DNA from: Rhodobacter sp.
GTDB taxonomy: Bacteria; Pseudomonadota; Alphaproteobacteria; Rhodobacterales; Rhodobacteraceae
Reading direction: 5' to 3'
Length of the DNA stretch: 64,000 bases
Assembly: GCA_027484145.1 (NCBI GenBank)
Contig: JAIXUH010000013.1
Span: 608,919-672,918 of the forward strand
Every line of letters begins with the position of its first letter. Positions within the stretch are counted from its first letter, which is position 1. Both the position numbers and the translations under genes were made by a program. Positions 41,601 through 49,966 of this stretch are shown one piece after another. Under the pieces are notes generated by a model, which made no database searches, was not told where the DNA came from, and worked only from the letters and a program-made list of their open reading frames with translations.

Positions 41601-42824
41601 GCGGGCGGCGGTGTGGGCCGTGTTGAATGGCGTCTGAACGGGGTGACGGTCGATGTGCGTCCAGCACGTGGTCTGGCAGCGGTCGGCGATCAGGCTGCCG
41701 CGGCAGACACGCCGCTGGTGCAGACCAAGCTGGCGCTGGAACCGGGCGAAAACCGGATCGAGGTGGTGGTCTATAATGCGGCGGGGCTTGTCGCGTCGGC
41801 CCCACAGGTGCTGACGTTGACCTGGGACGGGGTGGCAAGCCTTGTCCCGCCAGCCTTGCATGTGCTGTCGGTCGGGGTGAACGCCTATCAGGACGGGCGT
41901 CTGCGCCTGACCTATGCGGCGGATGATGCCAAGGCGATCGCTGCTGCGGTGGAAAAGGCGGGCACGGGCATGTTTTCGCAGGTCAATGCCGTGACGCTTC
42001 TGGACGGGCAGGTCACCCGTGCCGGGCTGGACGCGGCCTTTGCCGATATGGCAGCCAAGGTCAAACCGCAGGATGTGTTCATCTTTTTCCTTGCCGGGCA
42101 TGGCAAGACGGTTGAGGGGGAGTATCACTTTATCCCCGTCGATTTCCGGTTCGAAGGGGATGATCCGGTGCGCAAGGGCGGCATTGCCCAAGACCAGTGG
42201 CAGGCGTGGATGGCCGGAATCCGGGCGCGCAAATCGATTATGATTTATGATACCTGCGAAAGCGGCAGCCTGACCGGCACGCGCGGGCTGGAGGCGGCGC
42301 TTGCGCAGTCGGCGGCGGTGGAACGGCTGACCCGCGCGATGGGGCGCAGCATCCTGTCTGCCGCCACTGACGATGCGCCTGCGCTTGAAGGCTACAACGG
42401 CCATGGGGTGATGACCTATGCCCTGCTTGAGGCGCTTGATGCTGCCGATACCAACGGCAACGCGACCATCGAGGTGACGGAACTGGCGGGTTTCGTCGAC
42501 CAGAAGGTGCCCGAGTACTCGCAGGCGGCCTTTGGCTATCGTCAGGTGCCGCAGATGTCGCTGAAAGGGTCTGACTTTGCGCTTGGGGCCAAGGTTTCCG
42601 TGCTGAAGGGCGCGGTCGAGCGGTTCCCCGAAACCCTGACCCATGTGGTGACAGGGGGCAGCGCCGTTCTGGATGCACCGGGCGGGGCAACGGTGACAGT
42701 GATTGATGCCGGTGCCTTTTTCGGGGTTTTCCTGATCGAGGAGAAAGATGGCTTTGCCCGTGTGGCCAAGGATGGCCTGGCCATCGGCTGGGTTCCGCTG
42801 GCGTCATTGGGCAAGCTGCAATAG
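38664..42824 (+). CDS. Giant secreted WG/WD40-repeat caspase (C14) protein with SH3-like tail
   Basis: A 1386-aa protein with a clear signal peptide (cleavage near residue 21). Order of domains: WG repeats at about 48-110 and 222-320 (GLWGLMDGSG, GWGLVSTSG, GKWGYVDAVG); WD40-type propeller repeats at about 380-800 (ALWDF, RIWDM, LIWDFD); a closing EWVVLTPEGFFAASE segment; an Ig-like beta domain at about 955-1060; a caspase-fold peptidase domain from about 1065 to 1290 with His1146 (FFLAGHGKT) and Cys1198 (IYDTCESGS), so the catalytic dyad is intact; and an SH3-like tail at 1325-1386. It is therefore a periplasmic or secreted orthocaspase, expected to cut after Arg or Lys. The upstream frame extension crosses three genes on the other strand, so the ATG at 38664 is used. 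It stands alone. Confidence 0.88.
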   Translation: MTLARLFLSVLLALPASLAVAQDGYRIIAQGFESAGAAHRGVVPLMQGGLWGLMDGSGAWVVPPTLEAVGAAGDGKFAVKSAAGWGLVSTSGQMILDFGFEEIATPGPLTAVRWEGRWWVLNANGTFQEQPLALDTLTGSNGECFTGTSGGVPVIETRGAFPTVGQPLGVSEVALPSDGWAVVTLTDGTKTQIDCTQPSFDDSFARFEESRRVKNKMVAVRQDGLWGMYSIFDSAMVVPPKYLNMRDFADGLAAVQVEGGKWGYVDAVGRMQIAPQFDNAFAFNDGLAGVTMGEKRGFIRYDGSFAIAPQFDDFWRHEGGIVAVQTGPTWSVIGPDATNPQTRFDLPLAAMKEQLATRPVGTAIVPSSPHAYFAQDIVSQHTIHISPDQSIMLTVLSAPESQEVALWDFQSKKLIRKLNVPGVTQAVLLPGTEILMVGTNAGEVMALDAVTGQVMVRFAAHDGAVQEMVLSPDGNKLATSSMNAARIWDMTSGKMLVRHQTRVEKLRFARDSASLWLGNRRGGLVRLGLDGTALTEVPDGPAVEGEDNPYNNVKTRPDLALSPDGLLAVLRVQRVQKADGLFEFFPYAELTDATGARREDRPENLRDVLAIDLSDDGRLLALAGSAVADYSTMIVVRDLAASKAISTERLNSVGGGEGEDPGVSAPVAEASESGTGIMWVDRLAFVPGGADLVVVGGEGGNIVLFDPLKNLVRDVIGQPLAKSRLVALPDSTRLFTSDGNGQILIWDFDQGRLEMRLPNSIAGGGEEFMGTDGANLYLADGFDETRFEAWDLATLTPVQVPSFNPYDPATEATLIKPRPVPPAMADTLTELGASRFTPVDVFAGGRLAVIAQSSGLMTIHAAETGDVLAYALADEAGEWVVLTPEGFFAASENGAKLVSVSTGLRAVAVDQVYQALYRPDLVRAKLAGDPDGKVQQAAAGLDLSSVLGSGPAPVPRFVFPKDGATISNEEVEVGAEVRDAGGGVGRVEWRLNGVTVDVRPARGLAAVGDQAAAADTPLVQTKLALEPGENRIEVVVYNAAGLVASAPQVLTLTWDGVASLVPPALHVLSVGVNAYQDGRLRLTYAADDAKAIAAAVEKAGTGMFSQVNAVTLLDGQVTRAGLDAAFADMAAKVKPQDVFIFFLAGHGKTVEGEYHFIPVDFRFEGDDPVRKGGIAQDQWQAWMAGIRARKSIMIYDTCESGSLTGTRGLEAALAQSAAVERLTRAMGRSILSAATDDAPALEGYNGHGVMTYALLEALDAADTNGNATIEVTELAGFVDQKVPEYSQAAFGYRQVPQMSLKGSDFALGAKVSVLKGAVERFPETLTHVVTGGSAVLDAPGGATVTVIDAGAFFGVFLIEEKDGFARVAKDGLAIGWVPLASLGKLQ

Positions 42825-42827
42825 GCC

Positions 42828-43448
42828 TCAGCTTTCGGGGATGTCGCGCATCAGTCTGGCAATCGCCTGCGCGGCCGGGTCGGGCTGCGCCGCAAGATGG
42901 GTCGCTGCCTGTGCGCGCACGGCGGCGGGCTTGTTCTGGTTCAGCTTCCATGTGCCATCGACCGCCGTGATGGTCAGCCGGAACGGCAGAATCATCCGCA
43001 TCATCCGGGGCATCACGCCGTCACTCATCTTGGATGACGTCCAGACAGGTTTCGGCGCAAGACGTGCCTCGTGCGCGAATGACAAGGCATCGACGTGCCC
43101 GTGCAGCGCATCGTCGGGCAAAGGCGTGAGGATTCCGCGCAAATGCACCGCCACATAGTTCCATGTGGGCACCTGATCATCCGCGCCGTACCAGTCGGGC
43201 GAGACATAGGCATCGGGCCCTTGCACGGCGATCAACGCAGGCAGGGCTTGCGTGCAGGCGCGGGCAATGGGGTTGCCGCGCGACAGGTGCAGGTCGGCAA
43301 CTGTGTCATCCGGCGACAGCAGGAACGGGACATGCGCGGCCAAAGGCCCGTCTGCGCCATTGACCGTCAGCATCCCGAACCCTTTGGCGCGGGCAAAGGC
43401 AAGGTTTTCGGCGGCAGAGGCGCCACGAAAGCTTGGGTTGGGGTGCAT
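42828..43448 (-). CDS. PaiB-family FMN-binding protein
   Basis: A 206-aa protein of the PaiB/FMN-binding split-barrel family. It starts MHPNPSFRG, contains GFGMLTVNGADGPLAAHVPFLL, VQGPDAYVSPDWYG, VPTWNYVAVHLRG and ends with the KLNQNKP segment, all typical of the family. Bacillus PaiB was described as a transcriptional regulator, but the fold suggests flavin or heme chemistry; the role here is open. The ATG at 43448 is used. The stop lies 3 nt from the stop of the converging caspase gene. Confidence 0.9.
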   Translation of the reverse strand: MHPNPSFRGASAAENLAFARAKGFGMLTVNGADGPLAAHVPFLLSPDDTVADLHLSRGNPIARACTQALPALIAVQGPDAYVSPDWYGADDQVPTWNYVAVHLRGILTPLPDDALHGHVDALSFAHEARLAPKPVWTSSKMSDGVMPRMMRMILPFRLTITAVDGTWKLNQNKPAAVRAQAATHLAAQPDPAAQAIARLMRDIPES

Positions 43449-43465
43449 GCTAGGGCCCTTGTGAT

Positions 43466-43506
43466 GCAAAAAGAGATAGGCCGCCAAGGGTTTCCCCCGG
43501 CGGCCT
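43466..43506 (-). terminator. Rho-independent terminator after rpmJ
   Basis: On the minus strand AGGCCGCC pairs with GGCGGCCT, followed by ATCTCTTTTT. It lies 25 nt after the L36 stop and just before the PaiB-like start. Confidence 0.85.
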
Positions 43507-43531
43507 GTTCAAACCCCAAATGGGGAAGTCA

Positions 43532-43657
43532 TCAGCCCTGACGGGCCTTGTAGCGCTTCTGCGTCTTGTTGATCACATAGACGCGGCCTTTGCGGCGCAC
43601 GACCTGGCAATCGCGATGACGCGTCTTCAGCGAACGGAGCGAGTTTGCAACCTTCAT
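43532..43657 (-). CDS. rpmJ: 50S ribosomal protein L36 (zinc-independent type)
   Basis: A 41-aa L36 starting [14 protein letters not shown]. It carries only one Cys (HRDCQVV) in place of the CxxC...C...H zinc site of the classical form, so it is the C-minus variant that is usual in alphaproteobacteria. It binds 23S rRNA in the large subunit. The gene stands alone with its own terminator, as in relatives, and lies outside the ribosomal protein operons. It is not visible in long-ORF searches because of its length. Confidence 0.95.
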   Translation of the reverse strand: MKVANSLRSLKTRHRDCQVVRRKGRVYVINKTQKRYKARQG

Positions 43658-43727
43658 GGCTGTCTCCCTTGTCGCGGCGCGTCTTCGCGCCAGTTGAAAA
43701 CCTTTGCCCCCCGAAGGGAACGGCGAA

Positions 43728-43802
43728 TGGTGGGCGGTACTGGGATCGAACCAGTGGCCACTACGATGTCAACGTAGTGCTCTACCGCTGAGCTAACCGC
43801 CC
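43728..43802 (-). tRNA. tRNA-Val (anticodon GAC)
   Basis: The minus strand folds as a 75-nt cloverleaf including CCA. The acceptor stem is GGGCGGT/ACCGCCC, the D arm contains AGCTCAGCGGTAGAGC, the anticodon stem CTACG/CGTAG holds TTGACAT (anticodon GAC), and the T arm contains GGTTCGATCCC. CCA is encoded at 43730-43728. Confidence 0.97.
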
Positions 43803-44016
43803 ACGTTCCAACCGCAAATCCGCCTTATCCACACTGTGGCCCATGGACCAAAGAAAAGGACGCGGGCGGAACCGCGTCGGTGTGCGGGGGTCTATAGCCA
43901 GTTGCGGGCGGGCCTGCAAGCGGATTCAGGGTGGCGCTACGGCAGAACGCGCGCTTGAAAAGAAGCTATCGGCAAATCGGGAATCGCCGCTATAACAAAG
44001 GTGAACAGGGGGCTTG

Positions 44017-44877
44017 ATGCAGTCTGACGCCTATACCCTTCATCTGCCGGACCGCCGCGATACGCCGGTTGTGTTTTCGTCGCCACACAGCGGGCGCGAG
44101 TATCCGGCAGCCTTTCTTGACAGCACGATTCTGGACCCGCACAGCATCCGCTCATCCGAAGATGCGTTCGTGGACGAGTTGTTTGCCGCGGCCAGCGGTT
44201 TTGGCGCGCCACTGATCGCGGCACGGGCACCGCGCGCTTTTATCGACCTGAACCGTGCGGCGGATGAGTTGGACCCCGCCGTGATTGATGGCGTGGGGCG
44301 CAGCGCCCATAACCCGCGCGTGGCCTCGGGCCTTGGGGTGATTCCGCGCGTGGTGGCCGGGGGGCGGGCGATCTATCGCGGCAAACTGCCGGCGGAAGAG
44401 GCGGCGCGGCGGATCGCGGCGCATTGGCAACCCTATCACCGCGCGCTGAAACGGTTGACTGAGGAAAGCCACGCCTTGTTCGGGCAAGCCATCCTGATTG
44501 ATTGCCATTCGATGCCGCACGAGGCGATCGAGTCGCATGCCCGCCCCGGCCATGCGCGACCCGAGGTTGTCTTGGGTGACCGCTTCGGTGCGGCGGCGGC
44601 GCGCGATGTGGTGGACCGCGTCGAGGCGGCCTTTGTCCGCGCCGGGTTGCGCGTCTCGCGCAATGCGCCTTTCGCCGGGGCCTATATCACCCAAGCCTAT
44701 GGTCGCCCGAGCCGCGGCTTTCATGTGGTGCAGGTTGAAATCGACCGCGCCCTCTATATGGACGAGGCCCGCGTCGAACGCCTGCCCGATTTTGCCGCGT
44801 TCCGGTCGCTGATGCAGGGCGTGATTGCCGAGATTTCCGATATTGGCCGCATCAACCTGCCGTTGGCTGCTGAATAA
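44017..44877 (+). CDS. N-formylglutamate amidohydrolase family protein
   Basis: A 286-aa protein of the N-formylglutamate amidohydrolase (HutG/FGase) family. It has FSSPHSGREYP near the N-terminus, APRAFIDLNRAADELD, and LIDCHSMPH, which supply the expected zinc-binding His and acidic residues. In histidine degradation the enzyme releases formate from N-formyl-L-glutamate, but no other hut genes are nearby, so another N-acyl amino acid could be the substrate. The ATG at 44017 is preceded by GGGGGCTTG; a TTG at 44014 is in frame. Confidence 0.88.
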   Translation: MQSDAYTLHLPDRRDTPVVFSSPHSGREYPAAFLDSTILDPHSIRSSEDAFVDELFAAASGFGAPLIAARAPRAFIDLNRAADELDPAVIDGVGRSAHNPRVASGLGVIPRVVAGGRAIYRGKLPAEEAARRIAAHWQPYHRALKRLTEESHALFGQAILIDCHSMPHEAIESHARPGHARPEVVLGDRFGAAAARDVVDRVEAAFVRAGLRVSRNAPFAGAYITQAYGRPSRGFHVVQVEIDRALYMDEARVERLPDFAAFRSLMQGVIAEISDIGRINLPLAAE

Positions 44878-44882
44878 CGGCT

Positions 44883-46136
44883 CTAGCGCAGCGCCCTCCC
44901 CTTGATGATGGCATCATGGCCGAACTTGGCGCGGATCGCATCGGCCGCGCGTTCTGCGGCGGCGCGACGGCCTGCATCGGGGTCAAGCAAATCACCCGCA
45001 CGGTCCGCCTGCGCTTCGGGGGCAAGGTCGGATATGCCGACCCCGATCAGGCGGAACGGCCCCTTGACACCCGATTGGTCAAACAGGCTTCGCGCGGCGC
45101 GATAGATGCGGTCGGCGATCTGGGTTGGATCGGTCAGCGAATGGCGGCGGGTCACAAGTTGAAAGTCGCCTTTTTTCAGCTTCAGCGTGACGGTGCGTCC
45201 GGCCAGTTCCTTGGCCTTGGCGCGGTCTGACACCTGTTCTGACAGCCGCCACAAATGCCCGTCCAACAAGTCTGGGTCGCCGGTATCTTCAAAGAACGTC
45301 GTTTCCTTGGAAATCGACTTCAGCTTTTCATCACGGTTCACGCGGCGCAGGTCTTGCCCGCGCGCCAATGTCCACAACCGTTCGCCCATGCTGCCAAAGC
45401 GGGCGGTCAAATCCGTGCGATCCCACCGCAACAAATCGGCAATGGTCCGAATCCCCGCCGCCTCAAGTGCAGCTTGGGTGGCCGTGCCCACACCCCAGAT
45501 GATGCGGACGGGTTTTGTCTGCAAAAACGCGGCCGTCTCGGCCTGCCCGATCACGGAAAACCCCCTTGGCTTGTCGAGGTCCGAGGCGATCTTGGCCAGA
45601 AACTTGTTGTGCGACAGCCCGACCGAGCCGGACAGTCCCAACTCACGTTCCATCCGCTGCAACAGGCGCGCCAGCATCACAGCCGGCGGCGCGCCATGCA
45701 GGCGTGTGGTGCCGGAGAGGTCCAAAAACGCCTCATCCAGCGAAAGCGGTTCAATCGCCGGGGTCATCTCTTCCATCATCGCGCGAATCTTGCGGCTGGC
45801 CTCGACGTAAACCCCCATGCGCGGCTTTACGACCACCGCGTCGGGGCACAGCTTCAGGGCCTGAAACATTGGCATGGCCGACCGCACACCATGAATGCGC
45901 GCTAGATAGCAGCAGGTGGACACCACCCCCCGCGTGCCCCCGCCGACGATCACCGCCTTGTCGGCCAGACCGGGATCATCCCGCTTTTCGACCGAGGCGT
46001 AAAAGGCGTCGCAATCCATATGTGCGATGGACAGGCTGAACAGTTCCGGATGCGACAGCACGCGCGGGCTGCGGCAGGCCGGGCAACGGGTGCCGGTGTC
46101 AAAGGTGGTCAGGCAATCGCGGCACAAAGCGGGCAT
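44883..46136 (-). CDS. dinB: DNA polymerase IV with N-terminal zinc ribbon
   Basis: A 417-aa Y-family translesion polymerase. Unlike E. coli DinB it opens with a four-cysteine ribbon (CRDC and CPAC, Cys5, 8, 18, 21), a feature of the longer alphaproteobacterial form. The polymerase core has AHMDCDAFYASVEKRDD with the metal Asp pair and PLSLDEAFLDLSG with the catalytic Asp-Glu. The helix-hairpin-helix thumb is GVGTATQAALEAAGI. It copies past lesions with low fidelity. I see no LexA box (GTTC-N7-GTTC) just upstream. Confidence 0.95.
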   Translation of the reverse strand: MPALCRDCLTTFDTGTRCPACRSPRVLSHPELFSLSIAHMDCDAFYASVEKRDDPGLADKAVIVGGGTRGVVSTCCYLARIHGVRSAMPMFQALKLCPDAVVVKPRMGVYVEASRKIRAMMEEMTPAIEPLSLDEAFLDLSGTTRLHGAPPAVMLARLLQRMERELGLSGSVGLSHNKFLAKIASDLDKPRGFSVIGQAETAAFLQTKPVRIIWGVGTATQAALEAAGIRTIADLLRWDRTDLTARFGSMGERLWTLARGQDLRRVNRDEKLKSISKETTFFEDTGDPDLLDGHLWRLSEQVSDRAKAKELAGRTVTLKLKKGDFQLVTRRHSLTDPTQIADRIYRAARSLFDQSGVKGPFRLIGVGISDLAPEAQADRAGDLLDPDAGRRAAAERAADAIRAKFGHDAIIKGRALR

Positions 46137-46196
46137 AGGCCATCATAGCCTTCGCCCCGCCTTTCGCACAGGGTGAACCTGCGGAAACCTGTCCCG

Positions 46197-47501
46197 TCAG
46201 CCCGCCGCAGGGGCGGCCGCACCCACGGAAAGGCTGCGCTTTGCACTGCGCTGATAGCGGGCAAAGCCAAGGTCGCGGCTTTCGATCTCGGTCGCGCGGC
46301 CCGAGATGATATCGGCCAGAACGCGGCCTGACCCTGCGGCCATGGTCCAGCCAAGGGTGCCATGACCCGTATTCAGGTACAGGTTCGGCACAGGCGAGCG
46401 GCCAACAACGGGGGTGCCATCAGGTGTCATGGGGCGCAGGCCTGTCCAGAACGTGGCTTTCGACTGATCGCCCGCACCACCGAAAAGATCCTCGACCGAA
46501 TGCACCAGCGTCCGCTTGCGCTTGTCCGACAGTGACAGGTCGAACCCGGCGATTTCCGCCATGCCGCCGACGCGAATCCGGTCGCCAAGGCGGGTGATGG
46601 CAATCTTGTGCGTCTCGTCCATCACGGTCGACACGGGCGCGCGATCCGCATCAACGACCGGAACGGTGATCGAATAGCCCTTCACCGGATAGACCGGAAG
46701 CTTCATGCCAAACGGGGCCACCAGACGCGGCGAGTATGAACCCAATGCCAGAACAAAGGCATCAGCCGTGACAAGGCCCTTTGATGTGCTGACCGAGACG
46801 ATTCGCCCATGTTCCATGTTCAGACGGTCAATGCTGACCCCGTGGCGGAAGCTGACGCCAAGCGCTGCGGCCCGCTCGGCAAGACCTTGGGTGAACTTGA
46901 AGCAATCGCCCGTCTCATCCTTGGGCAGCCGCAGGCCACCCGCGATCTTGCCCGCCGCATTGCGCAGACCGGGCTCAACGGCAAGGCAGGCTGCCGTGTC
47001 CAGCACTTCGAACGGCACGCCGCCCTCGCGCAGAACCTCGATGTCCTTTGCGGCGGCATCCACCTGCTTTTGCGTGCGGAACAATTGCAAGGTGCCTTGC
47101 TGGCGCTCATCAAAGGTAATGCCGGTTTCTGCGCGCAGATCGGTCAGGCAATCGCGCGAATATTCTGCAAGGCGCACCATGCGCCCCTTGTTGGTGGCAT
47201 AGGCCGCACTGGTGCAGTTCGACAGCATCTGCAGCATCCAGCGAATCTTGTCGGCGTCTGGCTTGGGCTGAACGATCAGTGGCGCATGTTCCATGAACAT
47301 CCACTTCAAGGCCTTGAGCGGAATGCCCGGAGCCGCCCATGGCGCGGAATAGCCGGGGCTGATTTCGCCGGCGTTGGCGAAAGACGTCTCAAGCGCGGCG
47401 GCGGGCTGGCGGTCGATCACCGTCACCTCATGGCCCTGCTTGGCCAGATACCAGGCCGAGGTAACGCCGATAACACCGGAACCGAGGACCACGATCTTCA
47501 T
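46197..47501 (-). CDS. dadA: D-amino acid dehydrogenase small subunit
   Basis: A 434-aa FAD-dependent dehydrogenase that deaminates D-alanine and other D-amino acids and gives electrons to the quinone pool. The FAD-binding start is [22 protein letters not shown], followed by [17 protein letters not shown] and the C-terminal [15 protein letters not shown] and [16 protein letters not shown]. Length is that of DadA. The alanine racemase that often follows is absent. ATG 47501 is used. The 272-nt upstream region is A+T-richer than its surroundings and probably holds the promoter. Confidence 0.93.
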   Translation of the reverse strand: MKIVVLGSGVIGVTSAWYLAKQGHEVTVIDRQPAAALETSFANAGEISPGYSAPWAAPGIPLKALKWMFMEHAPLIVQPKPDADKIRWMLQMLSNCTSAAYATNKGRMVRLAEYSRDCLTDLRAETGITFDERQQGTLQLFRTQKQVDAAAKDIEVLREGGVPFEVLDTAACLAVEPGLRNAAGKIAGGLRLPKDETGDCFKFTQGLAERAAALGVSFRHGVSIDRLNMEHGRIVSVSTSKGLVTADAFVLALGSYSPRLVAPFGMKLPVYPVKGYSITVPVVDADRAPVSTVMDETHKIAITRLGDRIRVGGMAEIAGFDLSLSDKRKRTLVHSVEDLFGGAGDQSKATFWTGLRPMTPDGTPVVGRSPVPNLYLNTGHGTLGWTMAAGSGRVLADIISGRATEIESRDLGFARYQRSAKRSLSVGAAAPAAG

Positions 47502-47773
47502 GAGGACAGCCTTTCGCGCAGGAAGCGGTTGATCGTTCAAGAATATCGAAATCCGCAGAAAGGAATTGGTGAAGTTGGGCGGAATTCAGCCCTTGCACGC
47601 AAGATATTTTGTGCCAATTGTCAAAATGACCGAAGAAAATACCGACAATTTCGAAAAACACCGCAATGATCTTCTGATTGTAGCCGAATCGCACAAGATC
47701 GTCCCATGGCTTGCGTCACACGGATTCAGGGGCCATGTTCAACGGAACTGTTCGTTTTTTGGAGCTTTGTTGA

Positions 47774-48655
47774 ATGGAAGTTGAACAATTGATCGGTGGG
47801 AATGCGGTCTTTCTGGCTTTGGCCGTCTTTATCATCCTGTGCATTTTCCTTGGGGTGCGAATTGTTCCGCAATCTGAAAAGCATGTTGTGGAGCGGTTTG
47901 GCCGTCTGCGGGCCGTCTTGGGCCCCGGCATCAACTTTGTCGTGCCCTTCCTCGACCGCATCGCGCACAAGATTTCGGTGCTGGAGCGGCAGTTGCCGAC
48001 CGCGTCACAGGATGCCATCACGGCCGACAACGTGCTGGTCAAGGTCGAAACCAGCGTGTTCTACCGCATCACCGAACCGGAAAAGACCGTGTATCGCATC
48101 CGTGACGTGGACGCCGCCATTGCCACCACCGTGGCCGGCATTGTGCGCAGCGAGATCGGCAAACTGGAACTTGATCAGGTGCAGTCAAACCGCAGCCAGC
48201 TGATCGACCGCGTCCGTGAACAGGTCAGCGCCATGGTCGATGACTGGGGGGTCGAGGTGACCCGCGCCGAAATTCTGGACGTCAACCTTGATGAAGCAAC
48301 CCGCGCCGCGATGCTGCAGCAACTGAACGCCGAACGCGCGCGCCGCGCCCAGGTGATGGAAGCTGAAGGCCGCCGCCGCTCGGTTGAATTGGCCGCTGAT
48401 GCCGACCTTTATGCCGCCGAACAGGCCGCCAAGGGCAAGCGCATCACGGCCGATGCCGAAGCCTATGCGACGGCAGCCATCGCGGTCGCCATCAAGGAGT
48501 CCGGGATCGAAGCCGCGCAGTACCAGTTGGCGCTGAAGCAGGTCGAAGCTTTGGCGCAGGTCGCGCAAGGCAGTGGCAAACAGACCCTTCTGGTGCCCGC
48601 ACAGGCGCTGGATGCCTTCGCGGATGCCTTCAAGATGCTGAAAGGGCGCGCATGA
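47774..48655 (+). CDS. SPFH/band 7 (QmcA/stomatin-like) protein
   Basis: A 293-aa protein with an N-terminal membrane helix (AVFLALAVFIILCIFLGV) and an SPFH domain beginning RIVPQSEKHVVERFGRLR. A long Ala/Glu-rich helical region follows (about 180-270), likely coiled coil, as in QmcA and stomatins. Such proteins form large ring-like oligomers at the inner membrane and act with NfeD proteins in membrane organisation and protease control. The NfeD gene follows with an ATGA overlap. ATG 47774 has a GGAG site. Confidence 0.93.
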   Translation: MEVEQLIGGNAVFLALAVFIILCIFLGVRIVPQSEKHVVERFGRLRAVLGPGINFVVPFLDRIAHKISVLERQLPTASQDAITADNVLVKVETSVFYRITEPEKTVYRIRDVDAAIATTVAGIVRSEIGKLELDQVQSNRSQLIDRVREQVSAMVDDWGVEVTRAEILDVNLDEATRAAMLQQLNAERARRAQVMEAEGRRRSVELAADADLYAAEQAAKGKRITADAEAYATAAIAVAIKESGIEAAQYQLALKQVEALAQVAQGSGKQTLLVPAQALDAFADAFKMLKGRA

Positions 48656-48921
48656 TGTGGGCTGTATGGTGGGTATGGATCGTCGCCGGATTTGCCTTGG
48701 GCGTGCTTGAGGTGATCATTCCGGGGTTCATCTTCCTCGGCTTTGCCATCGGCGCCGTTGTGGTGGGTGCGGCCCTCGGGCTTGGCCTGCTGGGTGGCAG
48801 CCTGCCGATCTTGCTTCTTGTCTTTGCCTGCGCGTCCCTGCTGGCGTGGTTCGTGTTGCGCCGGGTGATGGGGGTCCGCCCCGGACAGGTCAAGGTCTGG
48901 GATCAGGACATCAACGGCTGA
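48652..48921 (+). CDS. Short NfeD-family membrane protein
   Basis: An 89-aa membrane protein with three hydrophobic helices and a short tail. VWIVAGFALGVLEVIIPGFIFLGFAIGAV is typical of NfeD-like partners of SPFH proteins. The soluble OB-fold domain of full-length NfeD is reduced to the last 20 residues (RPGQVKVWDQDING), as in YbbK-type short forms. The ATG overlaps the SPFH stop (ATGA), so expression is coupled. The pair is an SPFH-NfeD module. Confidence 0.9.
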   Translation: MMWAVWWVWIVAGFALGVLEVIIPGFIFLGFAIGAVVVGAALGLGLLGGSLPILLLVFACASLLAWFVLRRVMGVRPGQVKVWDQDING

Positions 48922-48935
48922 GCCTTTGGTTGCCC

Positions 48936-49003
48936 GCGGAAAGGGGGCTTTCCGCCCCCTCGGCCTTCGGCCTCACCCCCGAGGATATTTTCAGAAGGGG
49001 AAG
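48936..49003. repeat. Hairpin plus intergenic motif copy 2
   Basis: GCGGAAA (48936-48942) pairs with TTTCCGC (48949-48955). About 25 nt later CCCGAGGATATTTTCAGA begins, followed by AGGGGAAG. It lies between the converging nfeD and pyrF genes and probably belongs to their termination region. Confidence 0.45.
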
Positions 49004-49012
49004 CCAAAAGGG

Positions 49013-49027
49013 TTAACCCGTTCTTAA
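49013..49027. promoter_or_regulatory. CtrA-like site TTAA-N7-TTAA
   Basis: TTAACCCGTTCTTAA matches the alphaproteobacterial CtrA consensus exactly. It lies between two converging gene ends (nfeD, pyrF), so no gene is obviously controlled. Chance occurrence is possible. Confidence 0.3.
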
Positions 49028-49185
49028 GCCGATTCGTTCTTTGCTGGAGATACGGGACAGGCGGGGACGCCGATGACCGTGAAGGGGAAGACGCCCTGCG
49101 GCATGGTATCGCCCACCCGTCGGGGCGTCCGACCCCCCCTGCCACCGTGCCACATTCCGCGCCCGTGGCCGCCAACCGATGGCCT

Positions 49186-49881
49186 TCAGACGATCGGCAG
49201 TTCACGCAGCACGGCTCGTACCGCGGTCGCTGGGTCTGCGTGTTGCCAGATCGGGCGGCCGACAACGATGTGGTCTGCCCCGTCTGCAATCGCCTGCGCC
49301 GGGGTTGCGATCCGCTTCTGATCACCAGCCGCGCTGCCCAAGGGGCGGATTCCGGGGGTCACGATCAGTTTTCCGGCCGCTTCTGGCAAGGCCCGGATCA
49401 AGGCTGCTTCCTGCGGCGATGCGATGACCCCGTCAGCCCCTGCCGCAAGCGCCAAAGCGGCACGTTCGAGAGTAATGTCATGGATATCGCCGGGCTTGAT
49501 CAGGTTTGCATCAAGGTCGGAACGGTCAAGCGAGGTCAGGATGGTGACAGCCAGAATTTTCAAACCCGTGCCACGCTTGCCTTCCTGAGCGGCGCGCACC
49601 ACATGCGGGTCGCCCTGCACGGTCAGGAAATCAAGGTCATATTGCGCCAGTCCGCGCACCGCCGCTTCGATCGTGGCCCCGATATCGAACAGCTTCATAT
49701 CGAGGAAGATGCGTTTGCCGTGTTCCTGCTTTAACTCATTGGCCAATGCAAGGCCGCCTCCGGTCAGCATGCCAAGCCCGATCTTGTAGAAGTTGACCGC
49801 GTCACCGATCCGGTTGGCCAATTCCAGACCCTGCACGATGTTGGGCACATCAAGGGCCACGATCAAGCGGTCGTCAGACAT
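49186..49881 (-). CDS. pyrF: Orotidine 5'-phosphate decarboxylase
   Basis: A 231-aa TIM-barrel enzyme that makes UMP from OMP. The catalytic Asp-Lys-Asp network is in IFLDMKLFDIG (DxKxxD). LIVALDVP at the start, VTPGIRP, and HIVVGRPIW for phosphate binding are also present. Length is normal. ATG 49881 has GGAGA just upstream; an in-frame ATG at 49893 is less likely. It is divergent from the ROK kinase gene. Confidence 0.97.
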   Translation of the reverse strand: MSDDRLIVALDVPNIVQGLELANRIGDAVNFYKIGLGMLTGGGLALANELKQEHGKRIFLDMKLFDIGATIEAAVRGLAQYDLDFLTVQGDPHVVRAAQEGKRGTGLKILAVTILTSLDRSDLDANLIKPGDIHDITLERAALALAAGADGVIASPQEAALIRALPEAAGKLIVTPGIRPLGSAAGDQKRIATPAQAIADGADHIVVGRPIWQHADPATAVRAVLRELPIV

Positions 49882-49966
49882 GGGAATCTCCAATCCGGTG
49901 GGCTGGCGGCGTCTTGCGGTGCGGCGATTGGGGTGTCAAGCAATGTCAGCGGGCAGTGGCGGGGGA

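Noticed and set aside
49073..49321. An 82-aa plus-strand frame after the CtrA-like site
   Set aside because: Most of it is antisense to the end of pyrF and it resembles no protein family.
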